Source: Pelagadaptatus aseana
GTDB lineage: Bacteria > Pseudomonadota > Gammaproteobacteria > Pseudomonadales > Cellvibrionaceae
Direction: 5' to 3'
Length of the DNA: 64,000 nucleotides
NCBI GenBank assembly: GCA_040365065.1
Contig: BAABNI010000002.1
Coordinates: forward strand, 124,001 to 188,000
The notes below the pieces were generated by a model, which was given only the letters and a program-made list of their open reading frames with translations, ran no database searches and was not told the DNA's origin. Each line of letters starts with the position of its first letter. Positions within the stretch are counted from its first letter, which is position 1. Made by a program: the position numbers and the translations under genes. This document shows, piece by piece, positions 60,906 through 64,000 of the stretch.

Positions 60906-61441
60906 TAACAAAAGCAACAGCCAGCAATGTGGAGCCAGCAACCTCCAGCAATGAGTTTGAAGGTCTGGATCTGGTCGGGCTCAATCAATTGCTCGAACCG
61001 ATCCCCGAACTGGAGCCCATTTCCCTGTGGCCGCAAACCGAACTCTGGAACTGGATCTTTCTGGTACTCTTCATTCTGATATTGAAATCGGCATTTAACG
61101 CCTGGCGTCGCTGGCAAGCCAATGCTTACCGCCGTGCAGCCTGTCAGGAGGCGCTGGCCGCCAACAATGACACCAATACGCTGGCCAGCATTCTGCGCCG
61201 TACCGCACTGGCCGCCTACCCACGCACCCAGGTGGCCAGCCTCTATGGGGACGACTGGCTCAAGTTTCTTGATCAACACTGCGCCGACGTCTGTTTTTCA
61301 GAAGGACCCGGGCGACAGCTGATCGAAGCACCTTATCGACCTCAATCTTCGACCGCAAACGGTGACAAGCTGACCCAACTGGTGCTCAGCTGGATCAAAG
61401 GCCACCACAACACCGCAACCGAGGAGCCAAAGCATGTTTGA
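60851..61441 (+). CDS. DUF4381 membrane protein (Bat operon)
   Basis: A 196-residue protein with a polar N-terminus, one membrane helix near 73-91 (LWNWIFLVLFILILKSAFNA) and a cytoplasmic helical domain, as in DUF4381 proteins that sit between DUF58 and the first VWA gene. Three in-frame ATGs (60851, 60872, 60893), spaced 21 bases, could all serve as starts; I chose the first, which overlaps the DUF58 stop. The last 8 bases overlap the next gene. The N-terminal M-S-G-E-A-A-A-type repeats come from a DNA repeat, not from the family. Confidence 0.88.
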   Translation: MSLETTAMSGEAAAMSGEVTKATASNVEPATSSNEFEGLDLVGLNQLLEPIPELEPISLWPQTELWNWIFLVLFILILKSAFNAWRRWQANAYRRAACQEALAANNDTNTLASILRRTALAAYPRTQVASLYGDDWLKFLDQHCADVCFSEGPGRQLIEAPYRPQSSTANGDKLTQLVLSWIKGHHNTATEEPKHV

Positions 61442-62423
61442 ATGGTCCTCACTCTGGGTTTTGTTACTGCTGCCACTGCCCTGGATTGTGCATCGCTATT
61501 TGCCGCCACACCGGGAAAAGGTCAGGGCTCTGCGCTTTCCGTTTTTCAAACAACTGGCAGCGGCCAGCGGCTCCACGCCGCGCAAGGGCGCCGTAGTGCT
61601 GCAACACGGCCGAGTTGAAATTCTTCTCGCCTCCGTGATCTGGGTGCTGTTATTGCTGGCACTGGCCCAACCGGAAAGACTGGGAGAGCCCATAGAGACA
61701 ACCAAAGCCGCACGGGATGTGATTCTTGCTATCGATATTTCTGGCTCCATGGACGAAACCGATTTTCTCGACAGCAACAATCAACGGATTCAGCGCCTGG
61801 CAGCGGTAAAAGACGTCGTCGGTGAATTTATCGAGCAGCGCGACGGTGATCGGGTTGCCCTGATTGTATTCGGCAGCAAGGCTTTTATTCAGTCCCCCTT
61901 CACCGAAGATCTGGCCACAGTGCGTGAGCTGCTCGAGGGCACGGAAGTGGGCATGGCCGGGCCTCACACAGTCATAGGGGATGCCATTGGCCTGTCCATT
62001 CGCACCTTTGAAGCCAGTGAAGTGGAACAGCGTCTGCTGATCCTGCTCAGCGATGGTGCCGATACCGATAGCCGTATGACACCACTGAATGCCGCCAACA
62101 TTGCAGCCGATCGTGGCGTCGAGATTTTCACCGTTGCGGTGGGAGATCCCGACGATGATAGCCAGAGCGAAAATCAGGTGGACATTCCCACCCTGAAAGA
62201 AATTGCCGCCCGAGCCAATGGCGAATTCTTTTTCGCCGGTGATCAGGAGGCCCTGGAAACCATTTATGCCCGTATTGATGAACTGACACCACGCAAAGTC
62301 GAAGTGCTGTCCTATCAACGCCGGGAGAATCTAGCCTACATCCCACTGATGATGGCCACGCTGCTGGTGGTGACCTTTGTCTTCCGCCGTTATTTCCTGC
62401 TGCGCAGGAGGATGGCACCATGA
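61434..62423 (+). CDS. VWA-domain protein, BatA-like
   Basis: A 329-residue protein with membrane helices near 6-20, 62-78 and 303-320. The VWA domain between has an intact MIDAS D101-I-S103-G-S105-M and GPHTVIGDAIGL, LLILLSDGADTDS. It is the first of two VWA proteins in the MoxR operon. Similar genes (bat, for Bacteroides aerotolerance) support survival under oxidative or envelope stress in some bacteria. It overlaps both neighbours. Confidence 0.93.
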   Translation: MFEWSSLWVLLLLPLPWIVHRYLPPHREKVRALRFPFFKQLAAASGSTPRKGAVVLQHGRVEILLASVIWVLLLLALAQPERLGEPIETTKAARDVILAIDISGSMDETDFLDSNNQRIQRLAAVKDVVGEFIEQRDGDRVALIVFGSKAFIQSPFTEDLATVRELLEGTEVGMAGPHTVIGDAIGLSIRTFEASEVEQRLLILLSDGADTDSRMTPLNAANIAADRGVEIFTVAVGDPDDDSQSENQVDIPTLKEIAARANGEFFFAGDQEALETIYARIDELTPRKVEVLSYQRRENLAYIPLMMATLLVVTFVFRRYFLLRRRMAP

Positions 62424-63952
62424 ATCTGTTGTTGGACAATCTGCAATACTTTCATTTTCTGCGCCCGGGCTGGTTGCTGTTGCTACCTGTGGTTATCTGG
62501 CTCTGGCTGCAATTGCGCGCTCTGGCCAATGCCGCTGACAAGCCACCTAAAATGATGGCACCGCATCTGGCTGAGGCGCTAACAGCAGGCGATGATAATC
62601 GCCAGCGCTTTCGAGCCATCGACAGCATTGCTCTGGTAGCTCTGCTGCTGACGCTGGCCACTGCCGGACCCACCTGGAGCAAAGTGCCCAATCCACTGGT
62701 GGCTCAAACAGCGCCGCTGGTGGCCGTACTGGCAGTTACCGAAAGCATGACGTCAGTCGATGTGCAGCCCAGTCGTCTGGAGCGGGCCCGTCAGAAATTG
62801 CTGGACCTGAGTCAATTGCGTTCCGGCGCCCGCACCGCACTGGTGGCTTACGCCGGCACCAGTCATCGGGTCGTTCCCCTGAGCGAAGATCCACAGGTAT
62901 TGAAGCCCTTTATTGAAGCACTGTCGGTCAAGGTCATGCCAGAGCCGGGCAATAATGCCTCACTGGCACTGAAACAGGCACAGACCATTCTCGACGCCGA
63001 AACGGTTCCCGGTGCCATGGTGTTTTTCCTCGACCAGATCAACAGCGCCGATTTACCCGCGTTTGAACGGCACGTAGCCGCCGAGGGACCAAAGATCCTG
63101 TTTGTTGCCACCACCAACGATGACAACCAATGGAAGATGCTCAATAACATCGATGGTATAGATGCCATTCGGTTAACGGCTGATGACAGTGATATCAAGG
63201 AAGTCGAAGCCCGGGCGGCCTCGGCTTATCGCGAGGCCGTCTCCCGCGATGACAGCCTGCAGTGGCAAGACGAAGGCTGGCTGTTCACCTGGCCGGCGCT
63301 GTTGATCACGCTGCTGTATTTTCGCAAGGGCTGGGCCCTGAGCCTTGGCGCTCCCGCCTTGCTGGCCTGCCTGATGTTTACCCCAAGCCAATCTTACGCC
63401 GAGGGAATTGCCGACTGGTTTCTGACCCCGGATCAGCAGGGGCGGCTGGCCTACGAAGACGCCCGCTTTGAGGAAGCCGCGCAGAAGTTTCAGGACCCTC
63501 TCTGGAAGGGTATGGCACTGTATCAATGGGGCCGTTACGACGACGCGGTCAGCACCCTGAACCGCCTCGATACCAGTGAAGCGGCCTTTATTCAGGGCAT
63601 GGCCAACCTCGATGGCCGCAAATATCGGCCGGCCATTAACTCTTTCAAGTTAGCGCTCGAGCGCGACCCCAACAATCAGGCCGCCGCCCGTAATATAGAA
63701 GTGGCCGAAGCCATTTTGATTTATGTGGAACAGGCACGTCTCGCCGGGGATACCGGCACCGGCTCCGAGGGTGCCGATGAAGTGGTCTACGACAAAGAAG
63801 CGGCAGGTGGCACCGAAATGGACCCATCCAAGGTGCCACAGAAAAAAGCCAAAGCCCTGTCAACCGAACAATGGATGCGCAGTGTCGATAGCCGTGCCGA
63901 AGAATTTCTGCGCAGTCGCTTTCTGCTGGAGGCCGCAAGGAAAGAGCCATGA
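62420..63952 (+). CDS. BatB/BatC-like fusion: VWA domain plus TPR
   Basis: A 510-residue protein. Residues 15-31 and 71-82 are membrane helices, then a VWA-like domain follows (about 98-280). Its MIDAS is degenerate: where BatB has D-x-S-x-S this protein has A105-V-T107-E-S109, although the next segment DVQPSRLERA is normal. After a third helix region (about 285-325), residues 335-430 hold TPR repeats (GRLAYEDARFEEAAQKFQDP, RYDDAVSTLNRLD, YRPAINSFKLALERDP), equivalent to BatC. The C-terminus is acidic/Gly-rich then basic. It overlaps the next gene by four bases (ATGA). Confidence 0.9.
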   Translation: MNLLLDNLQYFHFLRPGWLLLLPVVIWLWLQLRALANAADKPPKMMAPHLAEALTAGDDNRQRFRAIDSIALVALLLTLATAGPTWSKVPNPLVAQTAPLVAVLAVTESMTSVDVQPSRLERARQKLLDLSQLRSGARTALVAYAGTSHRVVPLSEDPQVLKPFIEALSVKVMPEPGNNASLALKQAQTILDAETVPGAMVFFLDQINSADLPAFERHVAAEGPKILFVATTNDDNQWKMLNNIDGIDAIRLTADDSDIKEVEARAASAYREAVSRDDSLQWQDEGWLFTWPALLITLLYFRKGWALSLGAPALLACLMFTPSQSYAEGIADWFLTPDQQGRLAYEDARFEEAAQKFQDPLWKGMALYQWGRYDDAVSTLNRLDTSEAAFIQGMANLDGRKYRPAINSFKLALERDPNNQAAARNIEVAEAILIYVEQARLAGDTGTGSEGADEVVYDKEAAGGTEMDPSKVPQKKAKALSTEQWMRSVDSRAEEFLRSRFLLEAARKEP

Positions 63953-64000
63953 CATTATTCCGTTTGCTGATCGCAGCATGCCTGTTGCTGTGCACCACCC
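63949..64000 (+). CDS. Start of next Bat-operon gene (BatD-like, cut by the window)
   Basis: Only the first 17 codons are visible, from the ATG in the ATGA overlap with the upstream stop. They encode a signal peptide (MTLFRLLIAACLLLCTT). In this operon type the gene at this place is BatD (DUF7939/oxygen-tolerance), but the sequence itself is too short to confirm. Confidence 0.6.
   Translation, partial: MTLFRLLIAACLLLCTT

Overview
The window is a contiguous, gene-dense stretch of a Gram-negative gammaproteobacterial chromosome. Gene order and protein types resemble marine Cellvibrionales/Spongiibacteraceae- or Pseudomonas-like bacteria: the rpsB-tsf-pyrH-frr-uppS-cdsA-dxr-rseP-bamA-ompH-lpxD-fabZ-lpxA-lpxB-rnhB block on the minus strand, map-glnD-dapC on the plus strand, a long-form dapD, and a moxR/DUF58/DUF4381/VWA (Bat-type) operon. 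The genus assignment is inference; no rRNA or tRNA gene was seen.

Region 1 (1-9350, plus) is a tightly spaced operon with no standard name that I recognise: a TPR protein with a PEGA-like tail (cut by the window edge), a membrane-anchored PEGA-repeat protein ending in a formylglycine-generating-enzyme-like domain without the catalytic cysteines, a small secreted protein, a MotA/TolQ/ExbB-type channel subunit, two VWA proteins whose N-terminal membrane helix resembles the Asp-bearing helix of ExbD/TolR, two lipoproteins and an M48 metalloprotease lipoprotein. I read it as a candidate proton-motive-force-driven envelope machine; this is the best candidate here for an undescribed system.

Region 2 (9400-13832) holds a periplasmic solute-binding-like protein, a DUF4126/SHOCT membrane protein, a strongly translated 103-residue protein, ubiX and an NhaC-type antiporter. 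Region 3 (13900-28763, minus) is the conserved translation/lipid A/outer-membrane biogenesis cluster, with hairpin terminators that split it. The rpsB-map gap (28764-29326) carries two related palindromic elements in opposite orientation with compensatory base changes.

Region 4 (29327-43253) covers map, glnD and lysine/diaminopimelate genes (dapC, dapD, dapE) interspersed with nth, dbpA, ybiT, an ArsC-like gene, a hydrolase and an ABC1 kinase. Three copies of a dispersed GTCAT-ended repeat lie in its gaps and just beyond. A 36-codon gene with its own promoter and Shine-Dalgarno sits at 43343-43453.

Region 5 (43662-58616) is accessory: a voltage-sensor-like membrane protein, a TetR regulator divergent from a SnoaL-like protein, and a minus-strand catabolic-looking cluster (Baeyer-Villiger-type monooxygenase, AraC regulator, two related DUF1330-like membrane proteins, a GST, a halohydrin-dehalogenase-like SDR, a propeller-like protein, a DUF3604 protein), followed by a second AraC regulator and a SulP transporter. 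Region 6 (58821-64000) is the MoxR/Bat operon, running off the window. A 21-bp tandem repeat is shared by the 5' ends of two unrelated genes (GST and DUF4381) in different reading frames.
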